Assembly: GCF_904849725.1 (NCBI RefSeq)
Contig: NC_058518.1
Coordinates: 506,961,225 to 507,025,224 of the forward strand
DNA from: Hordeum vulgare subsp. vulgare
Taxonomy: Eukaryota; Streptophyta; Magnoliopsida; Poales; Poaceae
Direction of reading: 5' to 3'
Length of the DNA stretch: 64,000 nt
The position numbers and the translations under genes were made by a program. Shown piece after piece: positions 44,337-55,191 of this stretch; position 1 is the first letter of the stretch; each line of letters begins with the position of its first letter. The notes under the pieces are model-generated. The model saw only the letters and a program-made list of their open reading frames with translations. It was not told the DNA's origin and did no database searches.

Positions 44337-46751
44337 CTGGCTATGCTCTATCATCCTTGCACAACGAATTTAAATCATGCACAACCTCGGTATTGGCCAA
44401 GTAATTGTTTTCACACCTTTACTTTCTCAAACATTTTCAACTCTCACACAATACATGAGCGTGAGCCATGGTTTTAGCACTATAAGTGGAATGGAGTGTG
44501 GTGGAGGTTGCAAGGCAAACAAGGGGAAGATGGTCACATTGACTAGGCATATCAATGAGCTATGGAGATGCTCATCAACAGATATCAACGTGAATGAGTA
44601 GGGATTGCCATACAAATGATGCACTAGAGCTAAGAGTATGTGCAAGATCTTAAAGAAAAACTAGTGGGTGTGCATCCAACTTGCTTGCTCACGAAGACAT
44701 AAGGAAATTTTGAGGAAGCCTATCATTGGAATATACAAGCCAAGTTATATAATGTAAATTTCCCACTAGCAATATGGTGGTGACAAAACGAGAGACTCTC
44801 AATCATGAAGATCATGGTGCTTAATAAGAACAAGTGTGGAAAGATAGTAGCATTGTCCCTTCTCTCATTTTTTTGTGGGCTCTTTGGCCTCTATTTTTAT
44901 TTTGATGGGCATCTTTGGCCTCTTTTTGTAAATGGGCTTTGCTGGCCTCTTTTATTTCCTCACATGGGACAATGCTCCATCAATGATGATCATCACACTT
45001 ACAACTCAAAATTTAGAGCAATGTTAACTCTATATGGAATGCCTTCGGTAGTGTAACGTGACAATGATCTAGCATGGCATAGACATCAATGGAAACATCA
45101 TGCTAGCTATCTTATGATCATGCAATGGCAATGTAGGAGTGGTGGCACATGTCATGGTGGTAGTTTCATGGCAATATATCTCGGAATGACTTTGAAAAAG
45201 CCATAGTAAGTAGGTATGGTGGCTGTTTTGAGGGAGGCTAATTGTGGTTTTTATGCACCGGCGAAAGTTGCACGACACTAAAGAAGATAGTGATGGTGGA
45301 AGGTGAAAGTGCATCTAAACCATGGACTCAACATTAGTCATGAAGAACTCATATAGTAGTAATCGAAACAAAGCATTCAACGCATACTCCTAGGGGAAGG
45401 GTTGGTAGGTATAAACCATCGCGTGATCCCGACCGCTACACAAAGGATGACAATCAATAAACTAATCATGCTAAGACTTCATCACATAGAGGTTCACCAT
45501 ACGTGCATGCTACGGGAATCACTAACTTCAACACAAGTATTTCTAGATCCACAACACCTTACTAGTATAACTTCAATATTACCACAACCACAACTCAAAA
45601 CTAATTGAGATGAATCAAACTTCTCTAACTACTCAATGCACATGAAGGTGGAAGTTTTCATATCCCTTTGGATAACTACCCCTTTTGAGACTACTTTAAT
45701 AGCATAGATCAACTACCACGCCACGCGCTTCTGTGCTCTAAAAGATAGAAGTGAAACACATAGAGCAAAATCAACTAGCTCGAAAGATATAAGTGAAACA
45801 CATGTGAGCTGAATTGCCTAACAAAAGGATATAAGTGAAGCTCAACAAAATCACGGTGAGTGCACGTCTCTCTCTCTAGGTGTGCAGCAAGGAAGATTGT
45901 GACACAACAAAAATAAAAGACTCCTACGTTATAAGACGCTCCAAGCAAAACACATAACATGTGGTGAATAAAAATATAGCCCAAGTAACGTTACCGATGG
46001 ATTGAAGATGAAAGAGGGGATGCCTTCCCGGGGCAATCCCAAGCTTAGGCTTTTTTGGCATCCTTGAATCAACTTGGGGTGCCTTGGGCATCCCCAAGCT
46101 TGAGCTCTTGCCACTCTTTATCTCTTTGTCCATAAGAACTTCACCCAAAACTTGAAAACTTCACAACACGAAACTTAAACAGAAACTCGTGATAACATTA
46201 GTATAAGAAAGCAAATCACCACTTCCTTAGGTACTGTAGCAAACTTAAATTTTACTTATGTTGATGTTGGGTTGCTGTATTTTCAATCTTCCATGGCTAC
46301 TAACCCCCGATACTATCCATAGTTTCATCAAAATAAGCAACCAACTCAACCAAAACAGAATCTGTTAACAGCAGACCAGTCTGTAGCAATATGTATACTT
46401 TGTATACTTATGGTACTTCAAAAATTCTGAAAAATTACGACAGTCTGAAGAATTTGAGTAGCAATAAGCAGCAAAAAGAATCAACTCAAAATCTCTTACA
46501 GAAAAAAAATGAAAATTCTTTTCGTGAGCAGAAAGTTTCTGTGTTTTCCAGCATGACCAAACGACCATCCCCAAGACTAATCATAACGGTTTTGCTTAGC
46601 ACAAACGCAAAAGAAACACAAAAAACACAATGAGAACTGAATTATGAAAGTGTGGAAAACACAAAGCAGAAAGAAAAATGATAGATTCGTTGGGTTGCCT
46701 CCCAACAAGCGCTATTGTTTAACGTCCTTAGCTAGGCATAAGGTGATGGAA
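44337..46751 (-). mobile_element. Sabrina-like internal non-coding region
   Basis: This is the continuation of 4939-5196 across the CACTA insertion. No long open frame is present. AAGTGAAACACATAGAGC and similar repeated stretches around 45750-45840 are typical of the long non-coding part of these elements. No pol gene is recognisable between gag and the 3' LTR, so the element was probably non-autonomous or deleted for pol. Confidence 0.7.
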
Positions 46752-47435
46752 TCACGTATAGTCATCTTTGGTGCACAAACGATAAGTAGTGTGATTATTT
46801 ATCATCTTAAGATCTTCATCTTTATTGGATGACTCACCACTAGCTTTAGGAACAAAAACAGACTTGACGGTCTTTTTGAGAGTGAGATTTGGAGTATTTT
46901 GCACAGCGGCAAAAGCGGAACCCAAGTTGGTTATGACATCTTCTAGTGTGCCAATTCTAGAGGAATCATTAACTATAGGTTCCTTCTCCATTAAATTTTT
47001 CAAAACCATTCCCACTTTGGATCCGTACTGAGTAATTTGATTGTGGATCTTTCTATCCAAATCCTCAATAAGTTCAATTGTGGCCATTTTGTTTTCAATG
47101 GCGTCAAGCCTTTGCATCACGTGTTCCAAGGTCAAGGTAGTTCCATTAACCATGAGCGTGGGTGAGCCTACCAAATTCATGATAGCTCCATAGGAGTCAA
47201 TAGTATGGCTCCCCAAAAAATTACCGCCTACGATGGTATCAAGAATATACCTATTCCAAGGAGAGATTCCAACATAAAAACTGCGAAGAAGAACGGTAGT
47301 GGATTGCTTACGAGTAGATCTACTTTGAGCATTGCAAATCCTATACCAAGCGTCCTTTAAATTTTCTTCCTCATTTTGCTTGAAATTGAGAACTTCGTTC
47401 TCAGGGATATCGTTTGTAGTGGTGGGTCTAGCCAT
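46752..47435 (-). CDS. Gag-like protein of the Sabrina-like element
   Basis: This is the only coding region found in the outer gypsy element. ATG at 47435 (MARPTTTNDIPENEVL) gives 228 residues to the stop at 46752. The open frame extends further upstream, but I chose this ATG because the extension is repetitive leader (CAAATGAAAACGGCAAAGG units). The front part has EENLKDAWYRICNAQSR and TTVLLRSFYVGISPWNRYILDTI, the conserved retrotransposon gag helices. A helical segment follows (LTLEHVMQRLDAIENKMATIELIEDL shortened here), then a polar tail. No CCHC knuckle, protease or RT follows. Gag would form the particle that packages element RNA. The frame is uninterrupted, though the LTRs look old. Confidence 0.65.
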   Translation of the reverse strand: MARPTTTNDIPENEVLNFKQNEEENLKDAWYRICNAQSRSTRKQSTTVLLRSFYVGISPWNRYILDTIVGGNFLGSHTIDSYGAIMNLVGSPTLMVNGTTLTLEHVMQRLDAIENKMATIELIEDLDRKIHNQITQYGSKVGMVLKNLMEKEPIVNDSSRIGTLEDVITNLGSAFAAVQNTPNLTLKKTVKSVFVPKASGESSNKDEDLKMINNHTTYRLCTKDDYT

Positions 47436-47677
47436 TGATGGACTATCCCACACACAAACGAGCAGGAAGTAAGCGAGTGAAACGGACAAAAGAGAATGGC
47501 AAAAAGGCAAATGAAAACGGCAAAGGAGAAAGGCAAATGAAAACGGCAAAGGAGAAAGGCAAATGAAAATGACAAATGTGAAGTGGGGGAGAGGAAAACG
47601 AGAGGCAACTAGCAAAAAAGGTAAATGCAAGAGATGAGTTTGTGACACTTACTTGGATAGATCTTGACTTGATCTCT

Positions 47678-47694
47678 CCCCGGCAACGGCGCCA
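47678..47694 (-). promoter_or_regulatory. Primer-binding site complementary to tRNA-Asp
   Basis: On the minus strand TGGCGCCGTTGCCGGGG is an exact 17-base complement of the plant tRNA-Asp 3' end. A decayed second copy (TGGCGCCATTGTCGGGG) lies at 47728-47744, nearer the LTR. Confidence 0.75.
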
Positions 47695-47744
47695 GAAATT
47701 CTTATGCTACGGCAACAAAAGACCTTCCCCGACAATGGCGCCAG

Positions 47745-49308
47745 AAATCCTTCTGCTGCAGGCTATGCCTATAGGGATTTTCTTGGCAAATATGCAAAGG
47801 ATTCCCCCACGGCCTTGGAGCCTTGCGTTGGTGTTCCCTTGAAGAGGAAAGGGTGATGTAGCACAGCGACAGTAAGTATTTCCCTCAGTTTGAGAAACAA
47901 GGTATCAATCCAGTAGGAGGATCGCGTCAAGTCACAAGTATCTGCACAAACACAAAGAGTTTGCACCCAACGCTATGAAGGGGTTGTCAATCCCTTATAG
48001 ATTGTTTGCAAAGTGAGAACTGAAAGCAAAAAGGAAACAAAGCAAAGTAAAAGTAAAAGTGGAGACGATAGTTGTGAATAGACCCGGGGGCCATAGTGTT
48101 CACTAGTGGCTTCTCTCATGAAAGCAAGTAGACGGTGGGTGAACGAATTACTGTCGAGCAATTGATAGAACCGCGCAAAGTCATGACGTTATCTATGGCA
48201 ATGATCATATCTATAGGCACCACGTCCAAAACAAGTAGACCGATACTTTCTGCATCTACTAGTATTACTCCACACGTTGACCACTATCCAGCATGCATCT
48301 AGTGTATTGAGTTGATAAGAACAGAGTAACGCCTTAAGCAAGATGACATGATGTAGATGGACAATCTCAAATCTATGATGAAAGCCCATCTTGTTACCCT
48401 TGATGGCAACAACACGATGCGTGCCTTGTTGTCCTTCTGTCACTGGGAAAGGTCACCGCACGGTATGAACCCAAAACCAAGCACTTCTCCCATTGCAAGA
48501 ATCATAGATCTAGTTGGCCAAACAAAACCCAAGACTCGGAGAGACTTACAAGGATATCAAATCATGCATATAAGAAATCAGCAAAGACTCAAATATAATT
48601 CATAGATAATCTGATCACAAATCCACAATTCATCGAATCTCGACAAACACACTGCCAAAGAAGATTACATCGGATAGATCCATGAAGATCATGGAAAACT
48701 TTGTATTGAAGATCCAAGAAAGAGAAGAAGCCATCTAGCTACTGACTACGGACCCGTAGGTCTGAAGTAGACTATTCACGAGCCACTGGAGAGGCAATGA
48801 TGTTGATGTAGAAGCCCTCCAACTCCAAAGTCCCCTCCGGCAGGGCACCGGGAAGGGTCTCCAGATGAGATCTCGCGGAAACGGAAGCTTGCGGCGGCGG
48901 AAAAGTGGTTTGGTGGACGCCCTGATTTTTTCTAGGATTTTAGGGAATATATAGGCCAAAGAGCTAGGGCAGGGGAGCGCCAGAGAGGCCACAAGCCTGG
49001 TGGCCGCGGCCACCCTGGCCGCGACGACAAGGCTTGTGGGCTCCCTGTGGGCCTTCTGTCTTGGCCCTCAAGTCCCCGATCTTCTTCCGTTCTGGAAAAA
49101 TTCATTTCGGAGATTTTATTCCGTTTGGACTCCGTTCCAAAATCAGATCTGAAAAGAGTCAAAAACACAGAAAAAACAGGAACTCGCACTTGGCACTGAA
49201 TTAATAAGGTAGTCCCCAAAAAAATATAAAAGGTATATAAAACATCCAAAGTTGAAAAGATAAAAGCATGAAACCGTCAAAAATTATAGATACGTTTGAG
49301 ACGTATCA
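47745..49308 (-). mobile_element. 5' LTR of the outer Sabrina-like gypsy element
   Basis: This is the partner of 3355-4938, starting TGATACGTCTCAAACG at 49308 (minus). It has the same internal landmarks, including GCGGAAACGGAAGCTTGC near 48876-48893. The two copies show many scattered substitutions and indels, visibly more than the Tat LTR pair, in line with the outer element being oldest. Confidence 0.82.
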
Positions 49309-50026
49309 ATGGCCATTCCACATTGTTCTCCTTTTTTGAGACCCTCCCTTAACATGTCGCGGATGTGCAAAAGAAGAAATTGTCGCATGCTACTCCCTCC
49401 GCTCCTCTATATATGATAAACTTTTAGAATGTAAGGTGCATTTCTTCGAATTCCTCATAATTCTCTTGTTAACCCTTTAAAAAAAGAAAGTATCTTCTTC
49501 TGATCGTATATATCTTTCTTTATAGAGAAAGAAGGAAACTATCTCTTTGTCGATTGCATGTATCTTATACTTTTTTGGACCAATTGATTCAATTGATTCA
49601 CTTTCGATTCACTTTCCACTAACCAACAAATATGTCTATAATTATATGCTTTGGTCATCGTGCCGAAAATAATTCAGGTGATAATTATCTTATTAATGAA
49701 ACCAATCGACTTGGATGCATGTGTAAGCATATCAGGAAACTCGACATCAATTCTACGACACCGTCTTGATAAATATCTAAAAGTATTTCCTTTAAAAATT
49801 ATATTTTTCTGTAAAAATAAATCTCTAAAAGTACGTCCGTAAAATATCATCTGGTTTCCTCAAAAGAATAAAAAAAATCATCTAATTTCAGGAATCTTCC
49901 AGAGTGAGTGTTCACTCATCGCTCCCGGTGCACGCGGCGATGTCCATGCCGTACGATCGGCCAGACAACCGTGGCCCGGATGACTCTGCATCCCGCGGTA
50001 TTGATGTCCTACAGTTTTGGCATATA
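49309..50026. other. Flanking low-copy or decayed DNA, nothing coding
   Basis: First host-side sequence right of the nest. CTCCCTCCGCTCCTCTATAT near 49393 resembles one end of a Stowaway MITE, but no opposite end was found. Confidence 0.4.
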
Positions 50027-50119
50027 CTCCCTTCGTCCCAAAATAAGTGTCTTGAGCTTAGTATAACTTTATACTAGAGTTTGTACAAAATTAAGACAGT
50101 TATTTTGGGACGGAGGGAG
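50027..50119. mobile_element. Stowaway MITE (Tc1/Mariner type), 93 bp
   Basis: CTCCCTTCGTCCCAAAATAA at 50027 and its complement TTATTTTGGGACGGAGGGAG ending 50119 are terminal inverted repeats, with TA on both sides (50025-50026, 50120-50121). Confidence 0.92.
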
Positions 50120-50405
50120 TACGTAGTAACCTGGGAAAAGACTACAGGCCACGATTTAAATTTTGTCTGAAATGAAAAACGACGCGAGGAGGTCCGTATC
50201 TTAATGGACCAGAAACGAGCAAAAACGTTAATCCAAACGAAGCCTAAAGTTCAATTGGAACATAATAAGATGCTCCATGTAGCAAGCAACCAAACTAAGA
50301 ATTTTGAATCACCACAATTCTCCCCAAACATGCTTGACTTGCACTACCATGTAAATCAGAACCACCAAAATTATCATTACATATGTTACAGCACAGAACA
50401 TCTAA

Positions 50406-50411
50406 TTTATT
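50406..50411 (-). terminator. Candidate polyadenylation signal of the inhibitor-like gene
   Basis: AATAAA on the minus strand, about 46 bases downstream of the stop codon. Confidence 0.45.
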
Positions 50412-50456
50412 TGGCTGCCCATGCATACAATCCGTAGTGTGTGTGTGTCGGTCCCT

Positions 50457-50948
50457 CTAACTTCTCGGCGGGTTCAAGATGTCGATGGCTAAGTGGACGA
50501 GCTTCTCGTTCTCGTCGTTCTCCTGCCGGATGGGATCACGGGCGACCTTCCCGATCACCCCCACGCCGTTCAGCACGATGTCGCAGTCACCAGGCGCACC
50601 CAGGGCGTCGCTCAGCTTGTCCGTGGCGTTGACGAGGCGTCCGGCGTGAAGGTCGTCGAGGGCGCCGGCCACCGTCTTGGCCATGGTCATGTAGTACACG
50701 GTGCAGGTGTTGAGGTCGCGCACCAGGTCGGAGATGATGTGCAGCGTGGAAGTCACGTTGTGCGCGATCTGGTTGGTGGCCACGATGCCGCGCTGCAGCG
50801 TGTCGTTGGCCGCCGCCGTGGCGGCCGCTCCCGGGAGCACGCTCGCGTGGTGGACGGGAGGGGAGACGCCGGCTGCTGAGAGGATAGGGGAGCTGGCTGC
50901 TGCTGCGAGGACGAGGACGAGGAGAAGGGTTTGGAAGGAGCTCCTCAT
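50457..50948 (-). CDS. Secreted invertase/pectin methylesterase inhibitor-like protein
   Basis: Single exon, 163 residues, ATG at 50948, stop TAG at 50457. Residues 1-25 are a signal peptide (LLLVLVLAAAA core), so the product is probably exported to the cell wall or vacuole. The rest is helical and fits the plant PMEI four-helix bundle: TCTVYYMTMAKTVAGALDDL, then NATDKLSDALGAPGDCD, then ENEKLVHLAIDIL near the end. Cys82 and Cys122 are 40 apart, the spacing of the second conserved PMEI disulphide; the first pair is absent. N-glycosylation sites are at Asn48, Asn64 and Asn107. Such proteins inhibit pectin methylesterase or acid invertase; which one cannot be told. GC-rich codon use, a TATA box 70 bases upstream and AATAAA downstream all fit an intact grass gene. 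Confidence 0.8.
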   Translation of the reverse strand: MRSSFQTLLLVLVLAAAASSPILSAAGVSPPVHHASVLPGAAATAAANDTLQRGIVATNQIAHNVTSTLHIISDLVRDLNTCTVYYMTMAKTVAGALDDLHAGRLVNATDKLSDALGAPGDCDIVLNGVGVIGKVARDPIRQENDENEKLVHLAIDILNPPRS

Positions 50949-51016
50949 GGCGGTTTACGTGCGAGGTTCAATTCAACGTACTACGGATGCATCGTTCCAG
51001 GCCGCGTATCCTTGGG

Positions 51017-51023
51017 ATTTATA
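51017..51023 (-). promoter_or_regulatory. TATA box of the inhibitor-like gene
   Basis: TATAAAT on the minus strand, about 70 bases upstream of the start codon, leaving a leader of roughly 35-40 bases. Confidence 0.6.
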
Positions 51024-51378
51024 CAAGCGGAGAGGCCTCCATTTTTAGAAAGAATGTAATACAATCCCGCATAAACGGGATTTATTTTTATACTAATTGG
51101 GTGTACTTCCTTCCAAAGAACATATATATTGTCTAGTAATTTCCTTTCTGTGGCGATTACTCTTTATTTGAGGTTAATCAACAGTAATGGCGCCCATGTA
51201 TTCTTATTTGGCAAGATCCCATCATCAATCCTCTCCAAAATATGCATGATTTTTGCAGACTCTGAAAATATTTAATATGAAAACTCATGTGAAGTATATC
51301 CAACACATTTGTCTCTAGTTTCAAGATAAGTGGACCCATATGTGGATGAACCACAACACCATATTTCGGCCGCCCTTA

Positions 51379-52579
51379 AAGCATCTCTAGCAGACCTCGT
51401 ATGATTGCGACCTACAAAAGTATTTTATAATTCGACGAAGTGGGGTTTTGCGGGACGAAATATTGCGCTGCAGAACAGACCCTGTATAATCAAACTGCAT
51501 AATTTGAAAAAAGCATTCGCGCGCGAAATTGGAACCACAGTCATTCAGAGCTCATTACATAATAGACGATTATACGAAGTACATTCATAGTGCATCACTT
51601 ACTAGAGGGGGGCAGAGGTAAGCTAGCCTACTGGAGCTCACCGGAGCTCATCGGAGCTACTAGCTATCCTATTGCACTACGCAAAATTGAGCTCGACTGG
51701 AGTCGAGCTCGTGCGGTACATAGTAGAGGCGGAGTGCGCTCAGTCATCGTCCTCATAGGAAGAGAGCTCGACGTAGATGCGCTCCTGCGCAGTTGCTTCG
51801 CGGCACCACTCCTCCACCTTGTGGCCGAAGGCGAGGGCCGACGCGACACCCTGCTCGTAGAGCACGGTGTCGATCTCGTCTTTCCTCCGGCGGCGCTGCT
51901 AGTCCTCTTCTTCCTCCCGCGCACTCCCGCGAGCAGCATGGGCAAAAGGTTATCCGCCTTCGTTGGGGGAAGGAAATCCTTCGGTCCGACGACACCCCCG
52001 ACACGTCCCTCCGGCACCGCCTCAGCCTCCGGCTCCATCTTCACCGACGGGAGCTCCTCGAGCTCCCTCTTCAGGAGGGGGGGGGGAGGAAGGAGCGTGA
52101 GCTCGACGCCTCGGAGGAGCTGCTGGAGAAGAGGCGGCCGCGGCGTCATACTCCTCTGCCTCACGACGGAGGAGCGAAAACGGCGGCGTCATGCCCCATT
52201 GCGTGTACCGGCGGGCGGCGCGCTTCCGGGCGGCATCGGATCTGACGCGATGAGCCCTCTCGGGATCGTCGTTCCTACGGCCGCCGGAGTACGCCATCAA
52301 GGGCGGTGGAATGGAGTGGCTAGGTGGCAGAATGGAGGCGCGCGACGGCGGATCTGAGGCGCCGACGGTGAGGTGGGGGGACTTTTCGCGGCGGCGGAGG
52401 AATAGGGTTTCGACCCGCAGATATAACGGTCGAGCGATCTCGTTTACGGACCACCGCAAAAAATTTACAGTCCAGGCCGCGTTTAAAGTACCTGGTTTGA
52501 CACAAAAAACAACCCAGATCCGTATAGTCGCTGAAATTTTACAGTTCCGACGATTATACGTGATTTGCTAGAGATGCTC
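51379..52579. mobile_element. 1.2-kb PIF/Harbinger-like element with internal ORF remnant
   Basis: AAGCATCTCTAGCAGACC at 51379 and the complement of GAGCATCTCTAGCAAATC ending 52579 are near-identical terminal inverted repeats. TTA occurs at 51376-51378 and 52580-52582, the target site of this superfamily. It encodes no DDE transposase or Myb-like protein, so it is non-autonomous. The interior is GC-rich and gene-like. Confidence 0.75.
51740..52297 (-). pseudogene. Decayed ORF carried by the Harbinger-like element
   Basis: On the minus strand, ATG 52297 starts MAYSGGRRNDDPERAHRVRS, continuing through KRAARRYTQWGMTPPFSLL and Ala/Pro-rich sequence. A frame change leads to LPSVKMEPEAEAVPEGRVGG and GPKDFLPPTKADNLLPMLL. 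A second frame change (with a TAG) leads to DEIDTVLYEQGVASALAFG and HKVEEWCREATAQERIYVEL, ending EDDD and TGA at 51740-51742. The net length is a multiple of three. I believe related sequences are common in Triticeae, but I do not know a function; it may be an element-specific protein or a captured host gene. Confidence 0.55.
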
Positions 52580-52582
52580 TTA

Positions 52583-53756
52583 CTTTGTGGAGTATATGAC
52601 TTCATAAAATACTAATGTTTTTGTGTTTGATTCACAAAACTTTGCTCGAGGGCCGTCAGCGGAAGAAATATATCAGCAAGTTGTGGCATTGCGGCTTAGC
52701 GCCAAGTACACATGTGTGCAATCTCTTCTCCTAAAGGAACAGTCCTTAGGTCGTCGTTCATTCGATCCCCTCCCACGTAGGTGGAGCCAATGCACCCTTT
52801 TGACAAATTATCCTGCTTTTGCATGATTAATTGGAGGTCCAAAAGGCAGTTCTACCTCTCTTGCTAACACAAGAACTTTCTCTTTAACCAGAAAACAAAC
52901 ACAGGACATGGGCATAAAAAGTGCATAGGAGAGCTCCATTGTCATTGATAGAGGAAGGGCAGGAGCACGCTAATTGTGCATGGAAGAGAAATAAAATGAA
53001 ACGAGAATTAGAAACAAAAAAATAATGTTATGATCTCATGATAAGATGTCGGCCACCAGCCAGCGCCCATAGGAGTATACCTTTAGAAGGTCCTAAGGTA
53101 CTAGGATGCATGCTAATGAATGTCACATGCTTTGCCTAATCTGTAATGCTTGGTTCGTCATTCTTTTTCCTATAGTTCGTGCTTTCTTTTCAATTATAGG
53201 TCATCGAGTACGGTATGTTTATTATGAAAATAAGTATGTTTATTACGCCATTATACCATGTTAATATAGATTATGGAGGATGGTAAAGTGAAATCTGGTA
53301 CAAAGTGGAGTGGACTGTTCTGAAAGGCTAGTTGGAAGTGAGGTCTCCTCATAGTTGAGTAAGATAATGTACAACCAGTGGAGAAGATTAGGATGAGAAT
53401 TCCAGTGATACTATGGATTAGTCTCTACAGTTTTCGGCAGCCTATAAAGCAAAGGGGTTCTTGGTGGCCTATAAAGAAGAGGTCCCTCTGACTAAAATTA
53501 TGTATCCTTAACGTCTTTCCATTCTGCCCAAACAATAATGGTGATGCATTTTCACTCTTTATGATACCCAGGTGCCAACAACATGTGTCGAGAGAATTAA
53601 TGCAATCATTGCTATGGATCTCCAATTCATCAAAAGGTGATCTTGAGAGCAATTATTGTTGGTGGTGCCAATTTACGGCAACATCACTTCTTAGTACATA
53701 GTTGGAGATGTCGCCCAAGCACGCGCTACTCTTCCGACGAGTATGCGTGTGCTGCG
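52583..53756. other. Intergenic DNA, nothing recognised
   Basis: AT-rich. Short open frames lack domains. No terminal repeats or RNA genes are seen. Confidence 0.45.
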
Positions 53757-53834
53757 GCGATTTCGACGCCATCACCCATTCCTACCTCCGTTCGCGCCGC
53801 CATACGGGACCCTCACTGGCTGGCCGCGCTGCAG
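53757..53834 (+). pseudogene. Possible Copia polyprotein scrap (sequence before reverse transcriptase)
   Basis: About 26 codons reading ISTPSPIPTSVRAAIRDPHW then LAALQ resemble the conserved P-x-S-V-R-A-A-L-x-D-P-x-W lead-in to Copia RT. The resemblance ends abruptly on both sides, so this is a weak call. Confidence 0.35.
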
Positions 53835-54004
53835 ATGTCGCCCAAGACTGCTACACCTTTTAGAAAGAAAGTAGTTCAAGTACGCATTTGAAGAAAGAAA
53901 ATAAGGTTCAATTTCTGCCCCTTAACTAGTAAATTCCCGGAACTTCCATTCATGTGTTAGGAGACCCCCGCCAACTGTTGCATACACAAGCATACAATCA
54001 ACTA

Positions 54005-54076
54005 CTTCCTCCGTCCCAAAATAAGTGTCTTAAACAGTTAAGTTTAATATATATACTTATTTTAAGACAGAGGGAG
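54005..54076. mobile_element. Stowaway MITE, 72 bp, internally deleted
   Basis: CTTCCTCCGTCCCAAAATAA at 54005 pairs with TTATTTTAAGACAGAGGGAG ending 54076; TA flanks both sides (54003-54004, 54077-54078). Closely related to the copy at 50027. Confidence 0.85.
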
Positions 54077-54119
54077 TACTTGAGCTGCACGGACTAGTAA
54101 AAGAGCACTGGTCTGCACA

Positions 54120-54710
54120 AAGGAAAGATACTTGGAAGGGAATTGCGCAAAACCAACATTACTCCACAATCAAGATGTATAGTTCCATCTGTTCTAAAAC
54201 AGAAGACAATTATTTGTTCAAATGGATCTGGAAGACATCCAGCCGGCTAAGACATAAAATATTTGTCTGGCTGTTGCTTCATGACAGAGTTAACACCAGG
54301 AATCTCCTTAAGAGGAAGAACATGCATTTGGATTGTTATGAATGCATCTACTGCAATGAACACACTGAGGAAACATCGAGGGACCTTTTTTGGGACTACT
54401 CTTTTGCTCAAGAATGCTGGAATAACATTGTTCCCAATAAAAATTTGGGCATATCAAGTTTTGATGACATCCTTCTCATACACTCTTCTTCCTAAGGAAG
54501 TAGGCACGGATATCATCATTCAGGGCTGTTGGATAATTTGGACTTTTGCGGAATGGCAAGATCTTCAGACAAGAGGTGCCCAACATCAGCTGCTGGAAAT
54601 TCTGGCTTAAGGAAGACTTTTGCAACATAGTATGAAGGCAAAGAATTTGATGCGCTTACAGGAATGGACCTCTGCACATCTGTGATGTTTGCATGACAAA
54701 ATTGATCCAC
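54120..54710 (+). pseudogene. LINE-derived reverse transcriptase zinc-binding fragment
   Basis: Plus-strand frame from about 54172: FKWIWKTSSRLRHKIFVWLL, HDRVNTRNLLKRKNM, then CYECIYCNEHTEETSRDLFW and FAQECWNNI. This is the zf-RVT domain at the end of plant LINE ORF2, with one ligand (usually Cys in FxxC) replaced. It stops at 54493-54495; residual similarity (GCWIIW, then WKFWLKEDF in another frame) continues to about 54640. It is a different family and strand from the LINEs at 0.3-0.9 kb and 57-64 kb. Confidence 0.65.
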
Positions 54711-54762
54711 ACAATAGTCATCCCATGTTTCCTAGGCAAGGCATTGGTTGATTACGGTTTTA

Positions 54763-55188
54763 GAGCATCTTCAACAGCATTGTTATTCTGACTTGCTAAA
54801 AACTGGGTATAGCAAAAGGAAAGAGAAGATTTAGCAACATCAACATTTTTTGCTCTAACAGCATTGCTATAAAATTTAGCAAGCCTCTCAATGACACGTG
54901 GAAACCTGTGCCAGGCACAGGGCAGCAGGAATCTAGGGGGCGATGGGGTCCACTTGTGAATGGAACAAAGGGATGTAGGGGACCCCATCGGGCTGCTAAA
55001 AATTATAGCAAGTGCCTCTTCACTTTGCAAATATATCAAGTGTGGGTGCAAATATAACAAGCTTTGTAAAATAATTTATGGAGGGGCACTTATACAAAGG
55101 TTGTTGGAGCAACATTTTTGGGCCAAGTTGTTATATTTCCAGTTTTTAGCAATCTTAGTCAAATATACAAAGGTTGTTGGAGATGCTT
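54763..55188. mobile_element. TTA-target MITE, 426 bp
   Basis: GAGCATCTTCAACAGCA at 54763 pairs with TGTTGGAGATGCTT ending 55188. TTA is at 54760-54762 and 55189-55191. Non-coding. PIF/Harbinger type by target and termini. Confidence 0.75.
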
Positions 55189-55191
55189 TTA

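Noticed and set aside
49393..49560. Third Stowaway MITE
   Set aside because: Only one possible terminus (CTCCCTCCGCTCC) and no opposite end or TA pair.
50493..51048. Plus-strand frames opposite the inhibitor-like gene
   Set aside because: Shadows of the real minus-strand gene; no domain.
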